From an uncultured Flavobacteriales bacterium (GTDB taxonomy: Bacteria > Bacteroidota > Bacteroidia > Flavobacteriales_E > Vicingaceae), in contig CAJXRL010000132.1 of the NCBI GenBank assembly GCA_913059105.1, forward strand, positions 1 through 7,638: DNA of 7,638 nucleotides, in the 5' to 3' direction. Below, piece after piece: positions 1 to 6,599 of this stretch. A program made the translations under genes and the position numbers. How positions within the stretch are numbered: position 1 is the first letter of the stretch; every line of letters begins with the position of its first letter. The notes under the pieces are model-generated. The model was not told the DNA's origin, searched no databases, and saw nothing but the letters and a program-made list of their open reading frames with translations.

Positions 1-26
1 CAGCGTCAGATGTGTATAAGAGACAG
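1..26 (+). other. Nextera (Tn5) read-1 adapter remnant, not genomic
   Basis: Bases 8-26 are the 19-base Tn5 mosaic end AGATGTGTATAAGAGACAG, and bases 1-7 (CAGCGTC) match the end of the Nextera read-1 side adapter that precedes it. This is library-construction sequence left in the assembly, so genomic sequence starts at base 27. An open frame that begins inside it (peptide start MCIRDS) is a known type of artefact, not a gene. Confidence 0.98.
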
Positions 27-647
27 TTACCAAGCTTTATATGTTATTCCTAATCCCATTCTCCAAAATTTGAAGTTTCCATCTCCATTTTCCAATGTAG
101 CGGTTCTTCCGAAATTGAATTCTAAATCGAAGGAATCGTTAATAGTATATAATAATCCTGCTCTTAACTGCAAACCAAGAAATACACTAGATCCAGTTTC
201 GGTCAGACTAATAATTTTGTCAATGTCCTGCTCGTAATTGTAGCTGTTAAAAAACACATTGGCATCTAGTCCAACAATAGGGCTTAAATCTTTATCCAAG
301 AATTTGTAATCCGATTTAAAAGAAAGGGGGATGCTGATGTAATTATCATATATTTCGTAGCCCGATACAATAAGTTGACCCCCGCCTCCAGAAATATAAC
401 CTTACGTATTTAGGGTATCCTCTCTTGTTTTAAAATAAATAAATCCTATCGAAGTAACTAATCTAAATTGTTCGTCTGGATCAGAGAACTGGTAACTGAG
501 TTCATACATTCCAGTTGGTTTCATTACAACACCAAGTTCAGCTCGTGGCATTACACGACTAATCGAAACTCCAATTTGACTAAAGCCATTTATGCTGCTC
601 AATAAAACAAATATGAGTAAAGTACCTACAATAATAAATTTATTCAT
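27..647 (-). pseudogene. Small outer-membrane beta-barrel protein gene, interrupted by one in-frame stop
   Basis: Reading down the minus strand from ATG 645-647, one frame of 207 codons runs to a TAA at 27-29 and is broken only by a TAA at 402-404 (codon 82). Residues 1-24 form a signal peptide: Lys3, a hydrophobic core, then GFSQ just before the likely cleavage point. Both halves show alternating polar/hydrophobic strands typical of outer-membrane barrels. Examples are FRLVTSIGFIYF before the stop and FLGLQLRAGLLY after it. The last strand ends GLGITYKAW, with the aromatic C-terminal residue usual for such barrels. About 206 residues fits a small eight-stranded porin-like protein. No ATG follows the internal stop before base 297, so the second half is unlikely to be made separately. 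It lies 19 nt downstream of cinA and is probably cotranscribed. The stop may be a real nonsense mutation or a consensus error. No specific subfamily or ligand can be named. Confidence 0.75.
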
Positions 648-666
648 GTAATAATAAAGTATTGAA

Positions 667-1905
667 TTAAAGAATTCTTCGCACCATGCTCAATGCTGCC
701 ATGGCGGTTCTGCGAATGTTTCGGTTTCTATTCATTTCAAACAAGAATTTTTTAGAAATCACTCCTTTTTCAGAAGCAACTGCAATCCAAACTGTCCCAA
801 CAGGTTTTTCTTTTGTGCCGCCTCCTGGACCGGCAATTCCTGAAGTAGCTATTGCAAAGTCTGTTTTTAATAGATTCCGTGCTCCGTTAGCCATTTGTTC
901 AACTACAGTTTTACTTACTGCACCTTCATCTTCTATAGAGTCTTTAGAAACTTTCAACGTTTCAATTTTTACTTGGTTGTCATAAGATACAAATCCTCCC
1001 AAGTAATAAGCAGAACTCCCTTCTCTGGAAGTTAACAAATGAGCAATATATCCTCCAGTGCAACTTTCAGCCGTGGCAATGGTCTTTTTATTTTTGACCA
1101 ACAATTTGGCCAAAGCTTCTTCCATCGAAATATCATCCTCCCCAAATATATGTTGAGGTATAAGGTGATACAATTCTTTTGCCTTTCTTAAAACTTTTTC
1201 TTTTAATGGTTTTAAATCAGAACCCATTGAAGTTAAGCGGACTCTTACTATTCCTGGAGATGGTAAGTAAGCGATTTTAATATCTTCAGTAATTAAACTA
1301 GTCTCCCAATCTTTAATCATTTCAACTAAAAATGACTCGCCAACTCCTTCCGTCATAATGGTTTTGTGAAAAATAGCAGGTAACTGAAAATTCTCCTTCA
1401 ATTTTGGTAATACCTGTTCATCCATTAGGTGTTTCATCTCGTACGGCACACCTGGCATGCTTACAAAAACAGTATTGTTTCTTTCGAACCACATGCCACT
1501 GGCGGTTCCTATTTCGTTTAAGAGTACAGTGCACCCTTTCGGTAAATCAGCCTGCTGGTTGTTGGTTTCCAGTATTTCCCTGCCTCTTTCTTTGAAAAAG
1601 GATTGAATTTTTTCTAAAACTTCTTCGTTTCGTTCAAGATGAGTTTCAAAATACTCACATAAAACATGTTTTGTGATATCGTCTTTAGTTGGGCCTAATC
1701 CACCTGTAATCAGCACTACGCGAGCTGTAGAGTGTTCCGCAGTTACTAAGGCGTTTTTTATAGAATTTCGTTCATCTTTAATAGATGTTATTTGGCTTAC
1801 CTGAATACCTAACTCACTTAATTTTTTGCCCATCCAGGCAGAATTGGTATCTATAGTTTGGCCAATAAGAATTTCGTCACCAATGGTGATCAGCTCTGCT
1901 TGCAT
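667..1905 (-). CDS. cinA: CinA-family protein: nicotinamide-nucleotide amidohydrolase with N-terminal COG1058 domain
   Basis: This is a full-length 412-residue CinA, the usual size for the two-domain form. Residues 1 to about 170 are the molybdopterin-binding-like COG1058 domain, opening with MQAELITIGDEILIGQ and carrying TGGLGPTKDD at 67-76; in characterised homologues this domain has ADP-ribose pyrophosphatase activity. Residues about 255-412 are the PncC amidohydrolase domain, with AESCTGG at 279-285 (containing the conserved Ser281) and TSGIAGPGGG at 354-363. PncC enzymes deamidate nicotinamide mononucleotide to nicotinate mononucleotide, recycling the NMN released by NAD-dependent DNA ligase. 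The protein is predicted cytoplasmic, with no signal peptide. The start is the only one that keeps the canonical N-terminus. It begins 8 nt after the upstream stress-protein gene, which implies cotranscription. All key motifs are intact. The old 'competence/damage-inducible' name does not imply competence here. Confidence 0.95.
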   Translation of the reverse strand: MQAELITIGDEILIGQTIDTNSAWMGKKLSELGIQVSQITSIKDERNSIKNALVTAEHSTARVVLITGGLGPTKDDITKHVLCEYFETHLERNEEVLEKIQSFFKERGREILETNNQQADLPKGCTVLLNEIGTASGMWFERNNTVFVSMPGVPYEMKHLMDEQVLPKLKENFQLPAIFHKTIMTEGVGESFLVEMIKDWETSLITEDIKIAYLPSPGIVRVRLTSMGSDLKPLKEKVLRKAKELYHLIPQHIFGEDDISMEEALAKLLVKNKKTIATAESCTGGYIAHLLTSREGSSAYYLGGFVSYDNQVKIETLKVSKDSIEDEGAVSKTVVEQMANGARNLLKTDFAIATSGIAGPGGGTKEKPVGTVWIAVASEKGVISKKFLFEMNRNRNIRRTAMAALSMVRRIL

Positions 1906-1913
1906 ATAGGTTT

Positions 1914-2825
1914 TTACAGGTAAAAAGGTTTGTAGTCACCCCCTAATTGGGATTGTGAAAATCCTTTAATAATTCCAATAGGTGTTACACTTAGAACTGG
2001 AATTTTAGAATGATTTACAATTTGTTGAGCATATTCCCCAACAAAAAATCCGTTGAAATTCTCTTGGTCTGTCATGATTGCAATCAAATCGGCTTTAACC
2101 GTTTGAGCAAAGTTTAACGTCATGGTTGCAATATGTCCTTCATTTAGAACTGTTGTTTCATGACTAATTCCTTTGTGATCCAAATGATCTTCTACTTGCT
2201 TTACTTTTAATTTCATAATCGCAACATCATCGTCTTCTCTCATTAATTGAGCGATGTGAACTTTACTTCCAAAAGCTTGAGCAAGAGCAACGACTTCAGA
2301 AACTTTGTCTCTAGTATGTTGTGAGTTATCAATTGGTAGAACAATATTCTCAAAGCCCATTTTATCGGCTTTTTCCTGCACCGTTAATACCGGAACAGTA
2401 GCAGAAGTTACGACACGGTAGGCATTGCTTCCCAAGAAAAACTCTTCGAAACCACTAACGCCATGCGATCCCATTACAATTAAGTCAGCTCCACAGTCTT
2501 TTGCAGTAGCAATAATTCCTTTAGAAACACTTCCTTCCTTTACCTCAATGTTGTATGGTATGTTGTGTTTTTCGCTAAAAATTTTCCCGATTTCGTTCAA
2601 CTCTTCAATTACCATTTCTCTCAATGATTCGTAATCTGGAAGGCTTGCTGAAGTAGCAGTAAGATTTGGCAAAACGTCGATTGTTGAAGTTTTATAAATA
2701 TGAACTAAATGCAATTCAGAACCGAATTTTTTACACAAATGAGCGGCATGCTCAAGTGCTAATTTTGAAGTGTTTGAAAAGTCAATAGGGATTAATATCT
2801 TTTTTACTTGAAATTGATGTTTCAT
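1914..2825 (-). CDS. Universal stress protein, tandem UspA domains
   Basis: Counting from the ATG at 2823-2825 the protein has 303 residues and two Usp folds. Domain 1 (about 1-150) opens with KKILIPIDFSNTSKLALEHA and carries the full ATP-binding signature G-2x-G-9x-GS at Gly119, Gly122, Gly132 and Ser133. Domain 2 (about 157-285) opens with FENIVLPIDNSQHTRDKV and ends with KIPVLSVTP, but at the matching place (near MTDQENFNG) the glycine signature is lost. Only the first half is therefore likely to bind nucleotide. Such cytoplasmic proteins act in starvation, redox or envelope stress; the exact role is unknown. An upstream in-frame ATG at 2859-2861 would add 12 residues (MKLNTFIKNKVI). I prefer the shorter form because it starts right before the domain and because a promoter-like TACCTTTA on this strand lies between the two starts. 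The longer form cannot be excluded. It is the first gene of the minus-strand string with cinA and the barrel gene. Confidence 0.9.
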   Translation of the reverse strand: MKHQFQVKKILIPIDFSNTSKLALEHAAHLCKKFGSELHLVHIYKTSTIDVLPNLTATSASLPDYESLREMVIEELNEIGKIFSEKHNIPYNIEVKEGSVSKGIIATAKDCGADLIVMGSHGVSGFEEFFLGSNAYRVVTSATVPVLTVQEKADKMGFENIVLPIDNSQHTRDKVSEVVALAQAFGSKVHIAQLMREDDDVAIMKLKVKQVEDHLDHKGISHETTVLNEGHIATMTLNFAQTVKADLIAIMTDQENFNGFFVGEYAQQIVNHSKIPVLSVTPIGIIKGFSQSQLGGDYKPFYL

Positions 2826-2842
2826 GATAACTTTATTTTTGA

Positions 2843-2850
2843 TAAAGGTA
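2843..2850 (-). promoter_or_regulatory. Possible -7 box for the usp-cinA string
   Basis: On the minus strand these bases read TACCTTTA, one mismatch from the Bacteroidota -7 consensus TAnnTTTG. It lies about 17 nt upstream of the preferred usp start at 2825 and inside the longer alternative reading. I see no clear -33 TTTG at the right distance, so this is a weak call. Confidence 0.25.
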
Positions 2851-2904
2851 TTCAATTTCATTTTATTCAGATGTAAAACTGGGAGCTAAGAATGAACTTT
2901 TTTG

Positions 2905-2912
2905 TAGTTTCG
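2905..2912 (+). promoter_or_regulatory. Possible -7 box for the nucleoside phosphorylase gene
   Basis: TAGTTTCG matches TAnnTTTG at all but one position and lies 18 nt upstream of ATG 2931, which would give a 5' leader of roughly 10-13 nt. The intergenic stretch is divergent, so this side would serve the plus strand only. No -33 box is evident. Confidence 0.35.
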
Positions 2913-2930
2913 TAACAAAACCCTATTGTT

Positions 2931-3797
2931 ATGATTCACCCTTCCGAATTAATACTCAATCCTGATGGATCAATCTATCATTTGGCTTTACAACCAGAAC
3001 AAGTTGCGAGAAAGATAATTGTAGCTGGCGACCCACATCGGATAGCCACTATTTCAGCTAAATTCGACTCCATTGAATGTAAAGTGGAGAATCGGGAGTT
3101 TATTACACATACCGGAACGTATAAAGGTCAGCGAGTGACAGCACTTGCAACCGGAATAGGAACAGATAATATCGATATCGTCTTAAATGAGTTAGACGCA
3201 TTATTTAATTGTCATTTGCAAGAAAGAACGGTGAAAGAGGAATTAACTTCTTTAGAAATTGTTAGAATTGGCACTTGTGGTTCAATTCAAGAGCACGTAC
3301 CAGCAGATGAGATTGTAGTTTCTACGCATGCGATTGGTCTAGATGGGTTAATGAACTTTTATGATTTTGAAATGGATGCCGAGGAGGATGAAATGTTTGA
3401 AGCTTTTAAAAGTCAAACGGCCTGGAAAGAACGATTTAATAAGCCGTATTTGGTGAAAGGTTCAAGTTCTTTAATTGAAAAAATAGGGAAAGGGTTTCAC
3501 CCGGGAGTTACAATGACTGCAAACGGGTTTTATGCGCCTCAAGGTAGAAGATTACGATTGTTACCAAGGCATCAAGGAGTGAATGATGAGTTAAGAAAAT
3601 TCAATTTTAAAGGAAATAAAATTGTTAACTATGAAATGGAAACTTCGGCCTTGTATGGTCTAAGTCGCCTTATGGGACATCAAGCATGCACTGTATGTGC
3701 AGTTGTTGCAAATCGTTACGCCAATTCATTTAGCAAAGATTATAAGCCTGTCATGAATCAGCTTATTGACGATGTATTGGATAGATTAACAGTCTAG
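2931..3797 (+). CDS. udp: Nucleoside phosphorylase, probably uridine phosphorylase
   Basis: This 288-residue cytoplasmic protein belongs to the PNP/UDP phosphorylase (NP-I) family, which splits nucleosides with phosphate into a free base and (deoxy)ribose 1-phosphate. The phosphate-binding loop AGDPHR is at 32-37, RIGTCG is at 112-117 (the GTxG-type loop), and the ribose-binding EMETSA is at 235-240, preceded by NY as in enterobacterial Udp. The segment GFYAPQGR (199-206) places Gln204 and Arg206 with the Q-x-R spacing that uridine phosphorylases use to hold the uracil ring, which favours a pyrimidine substrate over a purine one. The length is some 35 residues more than the E. coli enzyme, mostly through an acidic insertion near 146-175 (AEEDEMFEAF). 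The start is well placed after an A-rich leader. It is the first plus-strand gene of the divergent pair. A purine or mixed substrate range remains possible. Confidence 0.85.
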   Translation: MIHPSELILNPDGSIYHLALQPEQVARKIIVAGDPHRIATISAKFDSIECKVENREFITHTGTYKGQRVTALATGIGTDNIDIVLNELDALFNCHLQERTVKEELTSLEIVRIGTCGSIQEHVPADEIVVSTHAIGLDGLMNFYDFEMDAEEDEMFEAFKSQTAWKERFNKPYLVKGSSSLIEKIGKGFHPGVTMTANGFYAPQGRRLRLLPRHQGVNDELRKFNFKGNKIVNYEMETSALYGLSRLMGHQACTVCAVVANRYANSFSKDYKPVMNQLIDDVLDRLTV

Positions 3798-3843
3798 GGT
3801 TCAAAACTTCATTTTATTTAAATTCACAGGATTAGTCTTTGTC

Positions 3844-3851
3844 TATCTTTG
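3844..3851 (+). promoter_or_regulatory. Exact Bacteroidota -7 box just before the SirB1-like gene
   Basis: TATCTTTG is an exact TAnnTTTG. It ends only 6 nt before the ATG at 3858, so transcription starting the usual few bases downstream would begin at or next to the start codon, giving a leaderless or nearly leaderless message. The box also covers an in-frame TTG at 3849, which argues against TTG as the start. No clear -33 TTTG is seen, and an eight-base match with two free positions can occur by chance. Confidence 0.45.
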
Positions 3852-3857
3852 GTAGAT

Positions 3858-4724
3858 ATGAAAGACGCTTCAAGAATTTCTGCTCTAATTAATCTTTTGG
3901 ATGATCCTGATGAAACTATTTTTTCACAGGTGAGCCAAGAACTGTTAAGTTTTGGTGAGCAAGTTGTGCAAGAGTTGGAAGACGCATGGGACAACTCTTT
4001 CAGTGAAATCTTACAGTTCAGAATTGAATCTATCATTCATCTAATTCAATTTCAAGAAGTAAAAAAGCGTTTAACGGAATGGAAAAATGATGAAACTCAT
4101 TCTTTGGTTGAAGCAGCTATTATACTAACACACTATCAATATTCTGAATTAGATGAGATTGGCATTCGTCAAACGGTAGAGAATTTATACCAACAATGTT
4201 GGCTTGAAATGAACTCAGATTATACAGCTTTAGAAAAAGTGGGTGTTCTAAACAAGGTATTCTTCGAATTAAATGGCTTCGACGGGAATAGAGATGATTA
4301 CAATGCTCCGCGCAATTCGTACATAAATAATGTACTACAGTCTAAAAAAGGTAATCCAATTAGCATTTCTATGCTCTACTTAGAGTTGGCGGAAAGACTA
4401 AAATTGCCGATTTACGGAGTTAATTTACCAGAACATTTTATAGTATCGTATTTGGTCTTGCCCCTTAAATATTTGGATACGGTTGATGAAGAGAGTATTT
4501 TGTTTTATATAGACCCTTTCAATAAAGGGGCCCTTTTTCAAAGAAATGACATTGAAGATTTTTTGACAAAATTGAAGATTGACAAGCAAGAAAAGTTTTT
4601 TATGCCTTGCACAAAAATGACCGTTGTAAACCGAATGATTAACAACTTGATGCATGGATACAATAAAAATGGTCAATTAGAAAAGGTCGAGGAGTTAAAA
4701 ATTCTAAAAAACTGTCTCAAGTAA
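3858..4724 (+). CDS. SirB1/transglutaminase-like family protein
   Basis: From ATG 3858 this is a 288-residue cytoplasmic protein. Residues about 1-100 are all-helical, and the first 40 (SRISALINLLDDPDET onward) resemble a HEAT-like helical pair. Residues about 105-235 match the SirB1-type transglutaminase-like core (PF13369 type): a YNAPRNSYINNVL block at 148-160, then GNPISISMLYLELAERLKLP, then PEHF with His193, then YIDPFNKG with Asp219. His and Asp sit where the transglutaminase/protease fold has its catalytic pair, but the nucleophile position near 169-171 holds Ser-Ile-Ser instead of Cys. To my knowledge this is usual in the family and suggests a non-enzymatic role. A TTG at 3849 would add three residues but overlaps the -7 box. 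The function is unknown; the name SirB1 comes from a Salmonella locus and says little about its job here. It follows udp by 60 nt with no terminator visible. Confidence 0.85.
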   Translation: MKDASRISALINLLDDPDETIFSQVSQELLSFGEQVVQELEDAWDNSFSEILQFRIESIIHLIQFQEVKKRLTEWKNDETHSLVEAAIILTHYQYSELDEIGIRQTVENLYQQCWLEMNSDYTALEKVGVLNKVFFELNGFDGNRDDYNAPRNSYINNVLQSKKGNPISISMLYLELAERLKLPIYGVNLPEHFIVSYLVLPLKYLDTVDEESILFYIDPFNKGALFQRNDIEDFLTKLKIDKQEKFFMPCTKMTVVNRMINNLMHGYNKNGQLEKVEELKILKNCLK

Positions 4725-4752
4725 ATTTTATTCATCATTCGCGCAAAATCCC

Positions 4753-4760
4753 TATCTTGG
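4753..4760 (+). promoter_or_regulatory. Possible -7 box for the DUF819 gene
   Basis: TATCTTGG differs from TAnnTTTG at one position and ends 21 nt before ATG 4782. The leader that follows is T-rich and ends in the A-rich GAAAAACT directly before the start. No -33 box is visible, so the gene could equally be read through from upstream. Confidence 0.3.
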
Positions 4761-4781
4761 TTTTTTATTTTTTGAAAAACT

Positions 4782-6050
4782 ATGGAAGGAACTTCAGAGG
4801 CTACGGCTTTCATTACTAACGATGCGGTTGTTTTAGGAATATTAATGACCATATTGGCGGTTATCTTTAAGACCTCCAGTAGCAAAAATCCGGGACTTAT
4901 TAAATTTTACAAGGTAATTCCGGCATTACTTCTTTGTTATTTTGTTCCCTCTATTTTGAACTCTGTCGGCTTTATCTCTGGTGAGAATTCTAACTTGTAT
5001 TTTGTTGCTTCGCGTTATTTGCTGCCGGCATCACTTGTTTTACTTTGTTTAAGTATAGACTTAAAGGGAATTGTAAAATTAGGCCCCAAAGCCATTATTA
5101 TGTTCTTCGCAGGAACATTAGGAATTATATTAGGAGGGCCAATAGCTATTTTGGCAGTATCCGCTTTTGCTCCTGATTTAATAGGAGGCTCTGGACCTGA
5201 TGAGGTTTGGAGAGGACTTGCTACTGTTGCTGGAAGCTGGATTGGCGGTGGTGCTAACCAAACAGCGATGAAAGAAATTTACGGAGCTAGTGATAAACTT
5301 TTCTCCGCCATGATTACGGTAGATGTTATTGTTGCCAACATTTGGATGGCCTTTTTATTAATTGGAGCCGGAATGACGGAGAAGCTAGATAAAAAATTGA
5401 AAGCAGATTCTTCTGCTATTGAAGAATTGAAAAAAGGCATAGAAGATTACGCGGCAAGTATTAAAAGGGTTCCAAATTTGACAGATATTATGATCATCTG
5501 TGCAATTGCTTTTGGTGGAACTGCCATTGCACATTTTGGAGCGGATTTGATAACTCCAATCATGCAAACGAAGAAAGAGTTTTTAGAAACATACCGTTTA
5601 ACTTCTATGGCAAGTCATTTCTTTTGGTTAGTGGTAATTGCTACTATAATGGGTCTGATTTTTTCATTCTCAAAATTGAAATCATATGAGGGTGCAGGAG
5701 CTTCTAAATTTGGGAGTGCCTTTCTCTATATTTTAGTGGCTACCATTGGGATGAAGATGGATGTTTTAGCTATTTTCGACAACCTTGAGCTATTCTTAAT
5801 TGGAATTATTTGGATGATTGTGCATGTTATTATTCTGCTTGTCGTGGCAAAAATTATCAAGGCACCATTTTTCTTTGTAGCAGTGGGTAGTCAGGCCAAT
5901 GTGGGTGGTGCAGCCTCTGCCCCAATTGTTGCTTCAGCATTTAGTCCAGCTTTAGCACCTGTAGGAGTGTTATTGGCAGTTTTTGGATATGCAGTAGGCA
6001 CGTTTGGAGCAATTTTTTGTGCGCAGTTAATGCAAGTGGTTTCACCTTAG
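4782..6050 (+). CDS. DUF819 family integral membrane protein (transporter-like)
   Basis: This 422-residue inner-membrane protein has about ten hydrophobic segments, roughly at 13-30, 44-63, 78-92, 104-128, 172-196, 235-256, 278-297, 311-331, 337-358 and 388-417. A charged cytoplasmic-type linker at about 199-232 (EKLDKKLKADSSAIEELKKG) splits the protein into two halves. Each half contains a Gly-rich, helix-breaking motif: GSWIGGGANQTAMK at 151-164 and GSQANVGGAASAPIV at 369-383. This paired arrangement is what one expects from secondary transporters built from two inverted repeats with discontinuous helices. It is characteristic of the DUF819 (B. subtilis YjcL-like) family, whose substrate I do not know. 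The length is normal for the family and no residues appear to be missing. The start at 4782 follows an A-rich tract. It lies 57 nt after the SirB1-like gene, and a 191-nt gap follows it, so it may be transcribed alone or with the upstream genes. Confidence 0.9.
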   Translation: MEGTSEATAFITNDAVVLGILMTILAVIFKTSSSKNPGLIKFYKVIPALLLCYFVPSILNSVGFISGENSNLYFVASRYLLPASLVLLCLSIDLKGIVKLGPKAIIMFFAGTLGIILGGPIAILAVSAFAPDLIGGSGPDEVWRGLATVAGSWIGGGANQTAMKEIYGASDKLFSAMITVDVIVANIWMAFLLIGAGMTEKLDKKLKADSSAIEELKKGIEDYAASIKRVPNLTDIMIICAIAFGGTAIAHFGADLITPIMQTKKEFLETYRLTSMASHFFWLVVIATIMGLIFSFSKLKSYEGAGASKFGSAFLYILVATIGMKMDVLAIFDNLELFLIGIIWMIVHVIILLVVAKIIKAPFFFVAVGSQANVGGAASAPIVASAFSPALAPVGVLLAVFGYAVGTFGAIFCAQLMQVVSP

Positions 6051-6241
6051 ATGAGAATTATAAATCTTTTAATTATGAATTATTGTCACCGTATATTCTT
6101 GGAGTTGTTTTTTCGCGATGAAGAAATGAAATTAAAATAGAATGTAAGAGTGAGCGTTGGAGTTCTGAACAGATATAAAATTGAGAATTGACCCTAGAGT
6201 TAATGCTTTTCTAGCTAATTTTAGATTATAATAAATAAATC

Positions 6242-6598
6242 ATGACTTGGATTCCTAAACTCTTATTAAACGCAGCGGCATTAATCATTGCATCATACTT
6301 GCTTCCTGGCGTTCAGGTAGATGGGTTTTACTCTGCCGTTGTTGTGGCTATTGTTCTTGCAATATTGAACGCTCTTGTAAAACCATTATTAATTATTGTA
6401 ACCATTCCAATTACCATTTTAACATTGGGCTTGTTTCTTTTCTGCATCAATGCCATTATAATATTGATAGCCGATAAACTTGTGGACGGCTTTGGTGTTA
6501 ATGGATTGTTGTGGGCCTTATTACTGAGCTTGGTCATGTCAATTCTGAATTCGATTTTTGGACTAAAAAATAATACAAATCACCCTAAAAATAATTAA
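6242..6598 (+). CDS. Phage holin family (PF04020-type) small membrane protein
   Basis: This 118-residue protein is nearly all membrane. Hydrophobic helices lie at about 6-22, 30-50, 53-77 and 86-106, followed by a short polar tail (KNNTNHPKNN). The pattern NALVKPLLIIVTIPITILTLGLFLFCINAI contains the NxxxKPxL...P.T.LTLGL signature of the 'phage holin family' (B. subtilis YvlD-like) proteins. Despite the name these are widespread chromosomal proteins of unknown function, and nothing phage-like lies nearby. The start is supported by the canonical N-terminus and an A/T-rich upstream stretch; 191 nt separate it from the DUF819 gene. It ends 1 nt before the next start codon (TAA, A, ATG), so the two genes are almost certainly cotranscribed and probably translationally coupled. 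Confidence 0.9.
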   Translation: MTWIPKLLLNAAALIIASYLLPGVQVDGFYSAVVVAIVLAILNALVKPLLIIVTIPITILTLGLFLFCINAIIILIADKLVDGFGVNGLLWALLLSLVMSILNSIFGLKNNTNHPKNN

Positions 6599-6599
6599 A

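Noticed and set aside
10..237. Plus-strand open frame starting MCIRDS
   Set aside because: Its first residues are encoded by the Nextera mosaic end and the rest is antisense to the beta-barrel gene.
402..404. Alternative genetic code or programmed readthrough at TAA
   Set aside because: Neighbouring genes (cinA at 667-669, usp at 1914-1916, holin-family at 6596-6598) end with TAA in the normal way, and no readthrough signal is recognisable.
667..1905. cinA as a sign of a natural competence locus
   Set aside because: No com or recA genes are nearby; CinA is a widespread NMN deamidase.
6051..6140. 29-codon open frame beginning with an ATG directly after the DUF819 stop codon
   Set aside because: Very short, no recognisable features, mixed composition and no coding support; the position after the stop is probably chance. 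The rest of 6051-6241 shows no convincing hairpin, repeat or clear promoter.
6242..6598. Prophage or lysis cassette suggested by the 'phage holin' family name
   Set aside because: No endolysin, spanin, structural or integrase gene is present; this family is common on chromosomes without phage context.
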